In this document: positions 51,266-60,906 of the stretch, in pieces
Layout: the number at the start of each line of letters is the position of its first letter
How positions within the stretch are numbered: position 1 is the first letter of the stretch
From: Clostridiaceae bacterium
GTDB lineage: Bacteria; Bacillota; Clostridia; Oscillospirales; Acutalibacteraceae
Length of the DNA stretch: 64,000 nucleotides
Assembly: GCA_016288315.1 (NCBI GenBank)
Contig: JAEEYU010000007.1
Span: 1-64,000 of the forward strand
Reading direction: 5' to 3'
Position numbers and translations under genes: made by a program
Notes under the pieces: model-generated
The model's database searches: none
What the model saw: the letters and a program-made list of their open reading frames with translations, nothing else
What the model was told of the DNA's origin: nothing

Positions 51266-51280
51266 ACAAATCTCTCCTTT

Positions 51281-52447
51281 TTAATATTCCGTGTCCATCG
51301 CTATCTGCAGGGTGTAGCCGGGGAATTCCCTCTGCACCTCTTCGCAGATTTCTGCGTGAACGGCGTTCCTGTCGGGAGCGTCAAAGCTCACAACAATATC
51401 AAAACGGATGGTTTTTTCTTTTTCATCAAGATAAAATCCGTGCAGCTCGGTTACATACGGATTCTTTCCGGTAATTTCCGCTATCTTCTCCCTCGCCGCT
51501 ATTGCCTCGGGATTTTTCGTGTTGACGCTGTAGATTCCCACGCCCGTGAGAATCACGTCATATTTCTCATAGACCTCAACCGTCACCCTGCGTATAAGCT
51601 GATCCAGGTCGTCGGCGCTCAGCGTGTCGGGTATTTCAATATGCACGCTGCCCGTGTAGGTGTCGGGGCCGTAGTTGTGAAGCACAAGGTCGTAGGCGCC
51701 GCTGATTTCGGGGAAGGAGAGCACAGTGTTTTTGATGTTCTGCGCAAGCTCCGGCTCTGCGCTCTCGCCGAGTATTTTGGAGAGTGTCTCGCGCAGCATG
51801 TCAATTCCGGATTTTACGATTATCACGCCGATTACCGCACCGAGCCACGCCTCAAGCGAGATGTGCAGCAGCAGGTAAACAACTGCGGCGGCAAGGGTTG
51901 ACGCCGAGATTACCGAGTCGAGCAGGGCGTCTTTGCCCGAGTTCACGAGCGAGTCGGAGTTGACCTTTTCGCCCGTGCGCTTTACAAAAAAGCCGAGCAC
52001 GATTTTTGTGATTACAGCCGCAATAACTATAATCAGAGAGGCGGTCGAATATTCGGGAGTTACGGGGTGAATTATCTTTTTGACCGACTCGACAAAGGCG
52101 GTTATTCCCGCATAAAGAACAAGCACCGAAATAACCATGGCGCTTAAATATTCCGCTCTGCCGTGACCGAACGGATGCTTTTTGTCGGCAGGTCTGCCGG
52201 CATATTTTGCGCCGATTATGGTAATAACCGAGCTTGCCGCATCGCTTATGTTGTTGACTGCGTCGGTCGTGATGGCTATGGAGTGCGACACCATGCCGAC
52301 GAACGCCTTGAACGCCGCGAGCAGAACGTTTACCGTAACGCCGATTATTCCCGTGCGCACTATTGTTCTGTCACGCGGAACAGCTGCTGATTTCATCTGC
52401 TCAACGGCGGATTCTTCTCTCTCCCGAGTGATGTTGTTTTCAGACAT
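51281..52447 (-). CDS. Cation diffusion facilitator (CDF) transporter
   Basis: A 388-aa metal efflux protein. Six membrane segments span about residues 35-225. Metal site A is ITTDAVNNISD in the second segment plus a late Asp in the fifth (ALLDSVISAS), and PFGHGRAEYLSA is the conserved loop. The C-terminal cytoplasmic domain (about 230-310) is ferredoxin-like, followed by an extra 80-residue domain. Substrate could be Zn, Mn or Fe. Overlaps the preceding flavin-binding gene by eight bases, with GGAGAGG as ribosome site. Confidence 0.9.
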   Translation of the reverse strand: MSENNITREREESAVEQMKSAAVPRDRTIVRTGIIGVTVNVLLAAFKAFVGMVSHSIAITTDAVNNISDAASSVITIIGAKYAGRPADKKHPFGHGRAEYLSAMVISVLVLYAGITAFVESVKKIIHPVTPEYSTASLIIVIAAVITKIVLGFFVKRTGEKVNSDSLVNSGKDALLDSVISASTLAAAVVYLLLHISLEAWLGAVIGVIIVKSGIDMLRETLSKILGESAEPELAQNIKNTVLSFPEISGAYDLVLHNYGPDTYTGSVHIEIPDTLSADDLDQLIRRVTVEVYEKYDVILTGVGIYSVNTKNPEAIAAREKIAEITGKNPYVTELHGFYLDEKEKTIRFDIVVSFDAPDRNAVHAEICEEVQREFPGYTLQIAMDTEY

Positions 52448-52946
52448 TGTTACCTCTCCTCTCTTTAAGAACTTCTTTGCCGCACTTGCCCGTCAGGTGC
52501 AAAACGGTTATTTCAACGCAGAGCATCGTGCCTGCGGCTATGACCTCATCCGTCTCCTTTTTGCACTCCTGCGGAAAGTCGCGCGAATATTTTTCACCGA
52601 CAAGGCCTGCGATTTTTCTCAGCCCCGCCTCGTCGTCAACAATTCTCGCTTCGCCGAAGGCGATAACGCTTATGTATGCCGTCGTTCTCTCACGGGGCAT
52701 AACGTCGTCGCGCGAAACCACGCAGAACGACACCTTCGGGTTGTTCTTTATTGCGTCAATCTTGTGACCCTGCCTTGCGCAGTGAAAATAGATTTTTCCG
52801 TCTTTATAAACGTGGCTTACCGGCACCGCATACGGAAAACCGCCGTCGCCCGTCACTGCAAGCACGCCGTGCGTTGCCTCACTCAGTATCTTTTCGCTCT
52901 CTTCAACCGTGAGCTGCTGCCCTTTCCGCCTCATATCGCGAAACAT
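52440..52946 (-). CDS. FMN-binding split-barrel protein (PNPOx/NimA-like)
   Basis: A 168-aa flavoprotein of the pyridoxamine-phosphate-oxidase-like split-barrel fold. It starts MFRDMRRKGQ and has HGVLAVTGDGGFPYAVPVSHVYKDGKIYFHCA, the flavin-binding core. NimA relatives reduce nitroimidazoles; others are heme or F420 binding. The exact role here is not visible. It is co-transcribed between the MATE and CDF transporter genes. Confidence 0.85.
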   Translation of the reverse strand: MFRDMRRKGQQLTVEESEKILSEATHGVLAVTGDGGFPYAVPVSHVYKDGKIYFHCARQGHKIDAIKNNPKVSFCVVSRDDVMPRERTTAYISVIAFGEARIVDDEAGLRKIAGLVGEKYSRDFPQECKKETDEVIAAGTMLCVEITVLHLTGKCGKEVLKERRGNNV

Positions 52947-52985
52947 TTTACCATCTCCGTTTTTGTGTTATATGCCGGTTTATCG

Positions 52986-54341
52986 TTATCCGTTCCCGTC
53001 CGCAGGCGTAAAATCCTTCCTCGCCCTGAAATAGAACATCAGCAGCACAAAGAACGTCACGCCCCACGACAGCGGGTATGACCAGTAGAGGAAGATGAGC
53101 GTTCTGTTGAGCGGAAGCACGAAGAACACCCAGAGTATTCTCAGCCCGCAGGCAAGAAGGAGCGAGATAAGCATCGGCTCCACGCTTCTGCCCATACCTC
53201 GCAGCTGGCAACCGCCCACATCCATAAGCGAGCAGAACACAAAGAACGGCATAATAAAACGCATTCTCTGCAGGGCTATTGCCGCTACCGCCGCGTCCTT
53301 GGTGAAGATTGCCGTAATCTGCCGCGCCAGCACAAAGCCCGTCATCTCAATGCTTATTGCTACCATCGCGGCGCACAGCAGGCAGATTCTGTAAACCCTG
53401 CCCACGTTTTCATACTTCTTTGCGCCTATGTTCTGCGAGGTGAACGTCATTGTCGTCTGCGCGACGGCGTTTGTGCAGGTGTAGATGTAGCCGTCAAAAT
53501 TCGAGCCTGCGGCTATGCCCGCCATGGCGGCGGAGCCGAAGGAGTTTACGTTGCTCTGAATAATTATATTTGAAACGGAGAACAGCATATTCTGCAGCCC
53601 CGCCGGTATTCCTATCCTTAAAATCGCCTTTATTTCGGCGGAGTGAAAGCGCAGCTCCTTTATTTTCAGGCGGCAGTCGCCTTCAAGACGGCAGAGATAG
53701 ATGACGGCCGCAACGGCGGCGAGCGCCTGCGAAATAACAGTGGGTATCGCAACCCCCGCCACCCCCATTTTAAGCACAATAACAAAAAAGAGGTTTAAAA
53801 GAACATTTACAAGCCCCGTCGTCGATAAAATGATGAAGGGGCTTTTCGTGTCGCCCGTCGCCCTTATCACCGATGCGCTGAAGTTGTAAATCAGCAGGGC
53901 GGGAGCGCCTAAAAAATAGAGCTTGAGGTAGAGTGATGCAAGCTCAATAACATCCGGCGGCACCTTCATAAGTTTAAGCATCTGCGTGCTGCCGAAAAAA
54001 CCGAGAACGCACAGAAAAACGCCCGACACCGCCGAGAGCAGAATGGCAGTGTGAACGCAGTCGTGTGTTTTCCCGCTGTTTCTTTCGCCTATGTGTTTTG
54101 CGGTTATTACCCCGCTGCCCATCGACATTCCGATAAACAGGTTCACAAAGAGGTTGACCAGCGAGCCCGTCGAGCCGACAGCCGCCAGCGCCTCCTTGCC
54201 CACGAACCTGCCCACAACCGCAATATCGGCGGAGTGGTAGAGCAGCTGAAGAAGCCCCGTAAACATAAGCGGAACCGCAAAGACCATTATTTTTTTGAAA
54301 AACGGCCCCTGCGTCATATCAATCTGATTTTTACGTGTCAT
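52986..54341 (-). CDS. MATE family efflux transporter
   Basis: A 451-aa multidrug/toxin exporter with twelve predicted membrane segments. FFKKIMVFAVPLMFTGLLQLLYHSADIAVVGRFVG is the N-terminal MATE signature, and the second half repeats it at about residue 230 (IKAILRIGIPAGLQNMLFSVSN). Of the NorM/DinF type, driven by Na or H ions. The track start (54395) is inside the upstream gene; ATG 54341 begins one base after the upstream stop codon (TAATATG), with no good ribosome site of its own, so it is probably translated by coupling. Confidence 0.9.
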   Translation of the reverse strand: MTRKNQIDMTQGPFFKKIMVFAVPLMFTGLLQLLYHSADIAVVGRFVGKEALAAVGSTGSLVNLFVNLFIGMSMGSGVITAKHIGERNSGKTHDCVHTAILLSAVSGVFLCVLGFFGSTQMLKLMKVPPDVIELASLYLKLYFLGAPALLIYNFSASVIRATGDTKSPFIILSTTGLVNVLLNLFFVIVLKMGVAGVAIPTVISQALAAVAAVIYLCRLEGDCRLKIKELRFHSAEIKAILRIGIPAGLQNMLFSVSNIIIQSNVNSFGSAAMAGIAAGSNFDGYIYTCTNAVAQTTMTFTSQNIGAKKYENVGRVYRICLLCAAMVAISIEMTGFVLARQITAIFTKDAAVAAIALQRMRFIMPFFVFCSLMDVGGCQLRGMGRSVEPMLISLLLACGLRILWVFFVLPLNRTLIFLYWSYPLSWGVTFFVLLMFYFRARKDFTPADGNG

Positions 54342-54342
54342 A

Positions 54343-55533
54343 TTATTCGTTGTAAGGCAGGGCGGCGGGCAGTGTCGCGCCCCCGCCGTTTTCATCTGGG
54401 AACGGAGTCAGGCAGTCATCCCTGACGGCGTCTCTCTCTTCGGGAATGCGGAAATCGGGAACCCTGAAATTCTCGCCGTGGTTAAGACAGCTCCTCCAGC
54501 CGAGTATGGCGGTCGCCGACATATTGACCGCTCTGTAAACGTCAAAAAACGGCTGTTTTCCGTTTAAAAGATATTCCTTTATATTCTGCACAACGCGGTA
54601 GTCTCCGCCGCCGTGCCCGGCATTTTTCGCCTTTTCATCGTCGTCAAAAACGGGTTCAATCAGCGCAACATTTGCATCCTGCCCCGCCGGCTTCGTGTGG
54701 TTGTGCCAGAACTGACGCACCTTCCCGTCGGGGATGTAGCCGCCCGTCTCAACACCGCTGACATCGCCGCACACACGGTATCTGCCGTAATCCGACGCCA
54801 TCGCCGTGCAGCCCGTAAACCTCGATGTCATGCCGTTAGTCATCTCGCACAGCATGTGCGCCGCTCCGTCGTAGTTGTGCCTCCAGGAGCGTATTTCATA
54901 GAGCAGGTCAGAGTGCGCCGCCCTTGCCGAGACATAGCGCACCTCGCTCTTTGTAATATACATAACGGGTCCCAGCGAGTGCGTGAGGTAGTAGGTCCTC
55001 GGCAGCCAGGCGCGCCAGTGGTATTTTCCCGGAGTCAGGCGTTTCAGCTCGTCGTTGTTGCCGCAGTGGTTGTATTCCCCCTCTGCGTAGAGCAGCGACC
55101 CGAGCGCTCCCTGCTGCGTAATCTCCTCCATTTTGAGCATCCCGTTCATAAACGGATAGTTTTCACACAGCATATATTTTCTGCCCGTTCTCTCGACCGC
55201 CTCAACAAGCTCAACACACTCTCCGAGCGTTGAAGCCGCCGTGCATTCGCTGAAAACATCCAGCCCCGCCTCCATCGCCTTTACGGCGAAGGGGGCGTGC
55301 TGATGAAAATAGTTTGCAAGAAAAACGGCGTTCATCCCGTTTTCTCTTCCCTTTGCGAGGAAGGTGTCAAAATCCCTGTATTTCGGGATTTTTTCAAGCC
55401 GTTCGTCCTCGCAGAGCGAGTCAATGTTTTTGTCGCAGATTGCCGTTATTTCAATTTCGGGCTCGTCAAGCATAAGCCCTATGTATGAGTTGCCTCTCCA
55501 GGCGCCGAAAACGCCCATTTTTATCGAAGCCAT
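54343..55533 (-). CDS. Gfo/Idh/MocA family oxidoreductase
   Basis: A 396-aa NAD(P)-dependent sugar oxidoreductase. The N-terminal Rossmann fold begins MGVFGAWRGNSYIGLML, with the usual GxGxxG much altered. The conserved EKP motif that carries the catalytic Lys reads SECTAAS here. The C-terminal domain (about 125-360) has YHWRAWLPRTYYLTHSLGP. The loss of the EKP Lys suggests changed or lost dehydrogenase chemistry. It follows the GPH symporter gene by 14 bases and is likely to act on the imported sugar. Confidence 0.85.
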   Translation of the reverse strand: MASIKMGVFGAWRGNSYIGLMLDEPEIEITAICDKNIDSLCEDERLEKIPKYRDFDTFLAKGRENGMNAVFLANYFHQHAPFAVKAMEAGLDVFSECTAASTLGECVELVEAVERTGRKYMLCENYPFMNGMLKMEEITQQGALGSLLYAEGEYNHCGNNDELKRLTPGKYHWRAWLPRTYYLTHSLGPVMYITKSEVRYVSARAAHSDLLYEIRSWRHNYDGAAHMLCEMTNGMTSRFTGCTAMASDYGRYRVCGDVSGVETGGYIPDGKVRQFWHNHTKPAGQDANVALIEPVFDDDEKAKNAGHGGGDYRVVQNIKEYLLNGKQPFFDVYRAVNMSATAILGWRSCLNHGENFRVPDFRIPEERDAVRDDCLTPFPDENGGGATLPAALPYNE

Positions 55534-55547
55534 AAAACGCCTCCGTC

Positions 55548-57071
55548 TTATTCGGCAGTTGTGTTCTCCCCGTTTGCGATGTTCTCGTTTTCAATATGGC
55601 GCTCGGCACGCATCTGCTCGAGCTCCTCATACATCTTCGCCTTCGTTTCGCCCTCAACGTTGTAGAGCGTCTTGAGGATGAGCGCTTTGAGCAGGTTGCT
55701 TAAAGCGTAGCCGAAAAGCAGGAAGGCGAGCAGCCACAGGCAGGTTTTCAGGTATGTGGGCTGCGCCTGCATGGTCTTTACAAGGTCGCCCTCTGCGGAT
55801 GACTGATAGCCGACCCACGCAATAAGGAAGGGGATTGCAAGCTCCTTGAGATAGTTGAGACCGGTGTTTATCCAGCCGGGGACTATGCCCTGAATCGCTT
55901 CCATACGGTCGCCCGTCTGCCACTCAAGGTAGTCGTAGTATTCAACGTTGAAGTGCGAGTTTGAAAGTTCCTGAACGCCTATGCCAACACCGAACAGGAA
56001 ATAGAACGCATAGAAGAAAATGCTGTTCCAGCCCGAGAAGAACATAAGGCCCATCTTTGCCTCCAGGAAGCAGATGAGGAACAGAACGCCCGCCGAAACA
56101 AGCGAGTAGGGTCCGCAGAATTTAAGCAGCTTTGTCGGCTCGTGCTTCTGCGAGAGCTTTGCCGTAAGCACGTTGCCCACAACCGTTCCCACGGCGGTGG
56201 GAAGGGTGAGAAGCAGGTTCTTGGAGGAGCCGACGGTTATGGCGGCAAGGAAGGTGCTGAATTTGCCCAGAGCCGCAAAGTTGTTTACCCACGCCATATA
56301 CTGATAGGCGCGGTAGTTTCTGTATTTGAAAAGGGTGAAAAGCTGTTTTGAAATCCTGACCTTTTCTTTTTTCGGCAGTTCAATACGCTCATGGCAGAAA
56401 AGACCGCACATAAGGTTGCCGAATGCGGTGACTATTGCCGCAACAACCGCAAGCGTCATATACATAGCGTTCTTGTCGTCGCTGAAAAGTCCGTAAACAA
56501 AGGTGCCGAGGTAAGCCGCGCCGTAGCCGATATAATAGGAGAGTTGCCATACGGTGGCAACCGTCTTTTTCTCCTTCGGGTTGGGCGAAATAACCTGCGC
56601 CACATTCTGACCGACGTTGTTGAACGCATTGAAAACAGTCTGGCAAAGCGCCACGCCGTAACGCCAGATAATCATTTTCTCAACGGGCCAGCCCTTGGGA
56701 ACATAGAAGAAAAGAACGGTCAGCGTGAAAATCGGGAGAAGGCAGATTATATACCACTGACGGTATCTGCCCCAACGGCTCTTCCACTTCTGAACCACAA
56801 TGCCTACAACTATGCCGATTAAAATACCCGCAACAGTCGTGAGCGTCGTCTGCACCGCAAGAATCTTCGCTATTCTGTCGGAATCAACGCCGACAGGCCC
56901 GAAATACAGCTCGTGCAGGAAGGCGGCGGCAAGTGTGCCCGTAAGGGTTGTGCCGAACATTCCGCCTATACGCGCAAGCATAAGGCAGACGTATTCGAAC
57001 TTCGTTACGTTCTTTGCGCGGTCTGCAGGCAACGCATTGTCGGGGGCTTGCTGAATTGTGTTGTTTTCCAT
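55548..57071 (-). CDS. GPH-type sugar:cation symporter (MFS)
   Basis: A 507-aa membrane protein with twelve segments, of the glycoside-pentoside-hexuronide:cation symporter family. FYVPKGWPVEKMIIWRYGVALCQTVFNAFNNVGQ and QKWKSRWGRYRQWY (the cytoplasmic loop typical of GPH transporters) identify it. It would take up a glycoside or uronide with Na or H. The C-terminus is acidic. GGAGG precedes the ATG. It lies 23 bases from recG and is followed by the Gfo/Idh gene. Confidence 0.88.
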   Translation of the reverse strand: MENNTIQQAPDNALPADRAKNVTKFEYVCLMLARIGGMFGTTLTGTLAAAFLHELYFGPVGVDSDRIAKILAVQTTLTTVAGILIGIVVGIVVQKWKSRWGRYRQWYIICLLPIFTLTVLFFYVPKGWPVEKMIIWRYGVALCQTVFNAFNNVGQNVAQVISPNPKEKKTVATVWQLSYYIGYGAAYLGTFVYGLFSDDKNAMYMTLAVVAAIVTAFGNLMCGLFCHERIELPKKEKVRISKQLFTLFKYRNYRAYQYMAWVNNFAALGKFSTFLAAITVGSSKNLLLTLPTAVGTVVGNVLTAKLSQKHEPTKLLKFCGPYSLVSAGVLFLICFLEAKMGLMFFSGWNSIFFYAFYFLFGVGIGVQELSNSHFNVEYYDYLEWQTGDRMEAIQGIVPGWINTGLNYLKELAIPFLIAWVGYQSSAEGDLVKTMQAQPTYLKTCLWLLAFLLFGYALSNLLKALILKTLYNVEGETKAKMYEELEQMRAERHIENENIANGENTTAE

Positions 57072-57094
57072 AGTTTTCCTCCGCTGTTTTTATT

Positions 57095-59149
57095 TTAATT
57101 CATTGCCTTTGAAAACATTTCATTTATTTTTAAGCGAAGACCTCTGTAGTCCTCGCCTTCGAGCGCGGGATTTTCTTTAAGCATATCCGTCGCCGCCTTT
57201 CTCGTCTCACGCAAAACTGCGGTGTCGGTCATCATATCCGCAATCTTCAGGTCAGGCAGACCGTGCTGCCTCGAGCCGAAGAAGTCGCCGGGTCCCCTCT
57301 GCTTCAAATCCTCATCCGCTATTTTAAAGCCGTCCGTCGTCGAGCACATAACCTTAAGGCGGTGCACCGCCTCCTCGTTTTGTGCGTCCGAAACAAGAAC
57401 GCAGGTCGATTTGAACGAGCCCCTGCCGATTCTGCCCCTGAGCTGATGAAGCTGTGAGAGACCGAACCGCTCCGCGTTCTCAATAACCATAATAACCGCG
57501 TTGGGAACGTCAATTCCCACCTCAATAACCGTCGTGGAAACAAGCAGCTGAATGTTCCCCTTCGCAAACTCGCTCATAACCGCACGCTTTTCATCCGCCT
57601 TCATCCTGCCGTGCAGAAGCCCCATCGAAAAGCCCCTGAAAAAGCCGTCCGAAAGGTTCCGGTAAAGCTCGTTCGCGGAGATTAATTCCTGCTCCTCGCT
57701 CTCCTCTATAAGCGGGCAGACTATGTAGCCCTGCCTGCCCTCAACAAGGTGCTTCTTGACATAGCCGTAAGCCCTCTCCCGCTTTTCGGAATCGACGGCG
57801 TAGGTCTCGATTTTCTGTCTGCCCTTCGGCAGCTCGTCAAGCACGCTCAGGTCAAGGTCGCTGTATATAATCAGGGCAAGCGTTCTCGGTATGGGCGTAG
57901 CCGACATAACAAGAGTGTGCGGCTGCTCCCCCTTCTCGCCGAGCGCCGTGCGCTGGTTTACACCGAAGCGGTGCTGCTCGTCCGTGATTACAAGCCCGAG
58001 CTTTTTAAACTCAACATCCTTCTGAATAAGGGCGTGCGTGCCTACGGCAAAAGCTGTCTCCCCCGTCACAAGACGTTTTTTGATTGCCTTTTTCTCCGCC
58101 GCGGGCGTCGAGCCCGTAAGCAGCTCGACCTTTATATCCGTCCCCTCAAAGAATCTGAGGAAGGTTTTGTAATGCTGCTGTGCGAGCACCTCCGTAGGCG
58201 CCATAAGCGCACTCTGCCAGCCGTTCCTTGCCGCGTTGTAAACAAGGGCGGCGGCAACAGCCGTCTTGCCCGAGCCGACGTCGCCCTGAAGCAGGCGGTT
58301 CATCGGCACACGCAGCTTCATATTCTCAACGCACTCGGCTACCGCCCTCTTCTGTGCGCCGGTCATTTCAAACGGCAAAAGGGAGAAAAACTCCGCCGTG
58401 AAATCTCCCGGAATAACGCAGGCGGTGGTTTTGCTGTTTTTGCTCTTTAAGCGCATAAGCCCTATCTGAAGCATCAGCAGCTCCTCGAATATCAGCCGCC
58501 TCTTCGCCTCAAGCAGCATGTCCTCGTTTTCGGGCGCGTGCATGTTGCGAAGCGCCCTTTCAAGCGGCATAAGGCAGTAGGCGTTTCTCAGGCGTTCGGG
58601 CAGGGCGTCGTCAAGCTGCGTGCAGTCAAGCGCCGTGTGAATCAGCTTCTCAATCGCCTTGGAGTTGAGCCCCTCCGTCTGCCTGTAAACGGGGCGTATC
58701 CTCTTGCCGCTCTCTGCCTTTTCAAAGGCGGGCGCTGTCATTTCCGCCGTGTAGGCCCGTATTTTGACCTTGCCTGCGAAGATGTATTCCTCTCCCTCTT
58801 CCAGCAGGTCTTTGACATATTTATTGTTGAAAAACGTCAGGTTCATCAGCATAAAGCCGTCTGTCACCTTCGTTTTGTAGATTGTCATACCCTTGCGTAT
58901 CTTGTGCTCGGTAACGGGCATACAAACAGTTGCCCTTATGACGTTGACCTCATCCTCGACGGCGTCGGCTATCATAACCGTTTTGCTTCTGTCGTCGTAT
59001 GCGCGGGGGAAAAGGTAAAGCAAATCCCCGACGGTGAAAATTCCGAGCCGCGCCAGCATGGCGGCCCTTCTTTCACCGACACCCTTGAGATATTTTACCG
59101 GCGTAGCGGTTTTAAGGGCAGTCTGTTTCGGGGAATCAGTCAAAATCAT
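57095..59149 (-). CDS. recG: ATP-dependent DNA helicase RecG
   Basis: A 684-aa branch-migration helicase that regresses stalled replication forks. The N-terminal wedge/OB domain spans about residues 10-250, including VKYLKGVGERRAAML. Walker A is GDVGSGKTAVA, the DExx box is DEQHRFG, and LVSTTVIEVGIDVPNA and QLHQLRGRIGRG are helicase motifs V and VI. Full length. Its ATG overlaps the stop of the solute-binding protein gene (ATGA), so it is carried in an operon of transport and metabolic genes. Confidence 0.97.
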   Translation of the reverse strand: MILTDSPKQTALKTATPVKYLKGVGERRAAMLARLGIFTVGDLLYLFPRAYDDRSKTVMIADAVEDEVNVIRATVCMPVTEHKIRKGMTIYKTKVTDGFMLMNLTFFNNKYVKDLLEEGEEYIFAGKVKIRAYTAEMTAPAFEKAESGKRIRPVYRQTEGLNSKAIEKLIHTALDCTQLDDALPERLRNAYCLMPLERALRNMHAPENEDMLLEAKRRLIFEELLMLQIGLMRLKSKNSKTTACVIPGDFTAEFFSLLPFEMTGAQKRAVAECVENMKLRVPMNRLLQGDVGSGKTAVAAALVYNAARNGWQSALMAPTEVLAQQHYKTFLRFFEGTDIKVELLTGSTPAAEKKAIKKRLVTGETAFAVGTHALIQKDVEFKKLGLVITDEQHRFGVNQRTALGEKGEQPHTLVMSATPIPRTLALIIYSDLDLSVLDELPKGRQKIETYAVDSEKRERAYGYVKKHLVEGRQGYIVCPLIEESEEQELISANELYRNLSDGFFRGFSMGLLHGRMKADEKRAVMSEFAKGNIQLLVSTTVIEVGIDVPNAVIMVIENAERFGLSQLHQLRGRIGRGSFKSTCVLVSDAQNEEAVHRLKVMCSTTDGFKIADEDLKQRGPGDFFGSRQHGLPDLKIADMMTDTAVLRETRKAATDMLKENPALEGEDYRGLRLKINEMFSKAMN

Positions 59150-60660
59150 TCATCCTTTGTAATTATCCAGCGGTCAACGTTGCCGAAAACGTCCGTAATA
59201 CAGCAGGCGGAATCGCCGAAATCAATCGAATTTGTGTAGAGCGCAAGCCCCGAGCGGTAGCACAGCGGAATAAACGGCAGCTCAGATGAGAACACGTTTA
59301 TAAAATCCATAAGCTCGCACTCGCCCGAAAGCATCTGCACATACCTTGCGAAGGATTGCTCCTGCATGTCGGGCATAACCCCGTAGGAGCACCGTCCGCC
59401 CCTGAAAAGCGGGTAGAGATTCATATTGTCCGTCAGGCGTATTTCGCCTATATACATATCAAAATCGCCGTTTCGCACAGCGGTGTAATAATCCTCTTTC
59501 GGCAGGGCGTGAATCATAACACTGAGCCCCGCCTGCGCAAGCATCTGCCTTATCTGCTTTGCCGCGTCGAGCTTGAAGCCGTTTTCTCCGTTTACCACAA
59601 GCGAGAACGGCATTCTGCCGGGATTGTTCCCGCTCTCTTCAATCAGCGAGGCGATGTCCGAGTTTTCAACCGTCGGCGCTCCGTCGGTGCCCGCAATCAC
59701 ATACCAGTCCGGGTTAAACGGCGAAACCGCCGCCTTTGCGTGCCCCTGGAAGGAGCTTGTCACCAGCTCGTTCCTGTCAATCGCCGAGCTTACCGCCCTG
59801 CGGATGAGCGAATCGGCAAGATATTCGTTGGAGCCGTTTATGCCCAGATAAACCAGGTTGTTCATCAGCACGTTCTGAGTCTTTGCGTTCACCCTCGTGT
59901 AGCTCCCGTCCTCCAGCTCGTCAAACGAGAAGCAGGTGCTCCCGATTTCAAGCGACGAATTAGTCACAGATGAATCCTTGATTTCCGTAAGTTCAAAGCA
60001 GGTTATCGACGGCGCAAAGCCCTTTCTGTTCGGGTTTACCCTGAGCAGGAGCCGCCCCGCATCCTCCGCAAATATATATCTGCCCGTGCCCGTCGGTCTC
60101 GCCTCGTCCGAGCCCTCCTTGATAATCGGGAATGTAAGGCAGTTCTGAGCGTATATATCCGGCTCGTCGAGCGTGAATATCATATTCGAGGCGTTGGGCG
60201 TTGACACCGATGTAAAATGCGCCAGCCGCTCGCCGTAAACATCCGATTCCTTCGCAAGCTCAAACGAATAAACAATGTCCTGCGGCGTGACGGGCGTTCC
60301 GTCACTGAAACGCGCGGAAGAGTCGAGCATGACATTAACCGTTCCCGTTCCTCCCGCGCAGCCCTTCGCCACCGCTCCGTTGAGGTTGTAGGCGGAGTCG
60401 AGCGTAAAAAGCCCGTCATAAACAAGCGAGAGCAGACGGATATTTACGGAGCTTACCGCCTCATAGGGGTTGAGAGAGTCGTTTTTTGCATAGACAAGCC
60501 TCGCCTGCGCCTGAATCGAGCCGTCCTCGTTTGTCTGCGGCTCAACGGACACCTTCGTCTGTGCGCCCGGCAGCGGCAGGTCAATATCCTTACCCGAGCA
60601 TGCGCTGAAAACAAGGGCGGGAATCACCGCCGCCAGCAGAATGCAAATAATCTTCTTCAT
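59146..60660 (-). CDS. Solute-binding lipoprotein of the peptide/nickel ABC family
   Basis: A 504-aa lipoprotein. The signal peptide ends LVFSACSG with Cys21 lipidated. It is of the SBP_bac_5 (DppA/OppA) type: ARFSDGTPVTPQDIVYSFELAKESD, RRAVSSAIDRNELV and NPDWYVIAGTDGAPTV are family segments. It would bind peptides or similar solutes outside the membrane. No permease or ATPase genes lie beside it, so it is an orphan or uses components elsewhere. ATG 60660 with GGAG six bases upstream is preferred over the GTG at 60672. First gene of the long minus-strand operon. Confidence 0.85.
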   Translation of the reverse strand: MKKIICILLAAVIPALVFSACSGKDIDLPLPGAQTKVSVEPQTNEDGSIQAQARLVYAKNDSLNPYEAVSSVNIRLLSLVYDGLFTLDSAYNLNGAVAKGCAGGTGTVNVMLDSSARFSDGTPVTPQDIVYSFELAKESDVYGERLAHFTSVSTPNASNMIFTLDEPDIYAQNCLTFPIIKEGSDEARPTGTGRYIFAEDAGRLLLRVNPNRKGFAPSITCFELTEIKDSSVTNSSLEIGSTCFSFDELEDGSYTRVNAKTQNVLMNNLVYLGINGSNEYLADSLIRRAVSSAIDRNELVTSSFQGHAKAAVSPFNPDWYVIAGTDGAPTVENSDIASLIEESGNNPGRMPFSLVVNGENGFKLDAAKQIRQMLAQAGLSVMIHALPKEDYYTAVRNGDFDMYIGEIRLTDNMNLYPLFRGGRCSYGVMPDMQEQSFARYVQMLSGECELMDFINVFSSELPFIPLCYRSGLALYTNSIDFGDSACCITDVFGNVDRWIITKDE

Positions 60661-60768
60661 GTCTCTCTCCACCGTCCTCCGCCTGCGGAATAATTTTATA
60701 CTTCAAAACGGCGTAAACAAACAAAATTCTCCGCCGTAATATTCAGCAACAAATTACAATAATAATAT

Positions 60769-60797
60769 ATTATACTCTCTGATTATAAATATTGCAA
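60769..60797 (-). promoter_or_regulatory. Promoter of the eight-gene minus-strand operon
   Basis: On the minus strand TTGCAA (60797-60792) and TATAAT (60774-60769) are spaced by 17 bases, about 110 bases before the first start codon. Confidence 0.68.
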
Positions 60798-60859
60798 ATA
60801 TATAGTGAAATTAATTACAAAATATCATCTGCATATCTCTCCCGGCAAAAATTCTTAAC

Positions 60860-60886
60860 AAAAAAGGACCTGCCTAAAGCAGATCC
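60860..60886 (-). terminator. Terminator of the ddh transcript
   Basis: On the minus strand GGATCTGC and GCAGGTCC form an 8-bp stem (one G-T pair) with loop TTTAG, followed by six T residues. The sequence is nearly the same as the arms of the split terminator around 42580-42893. Confidence 0.85.
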
Positions 60887-60906
60887 TTTTGATTATATTC
60901 TGTTGC

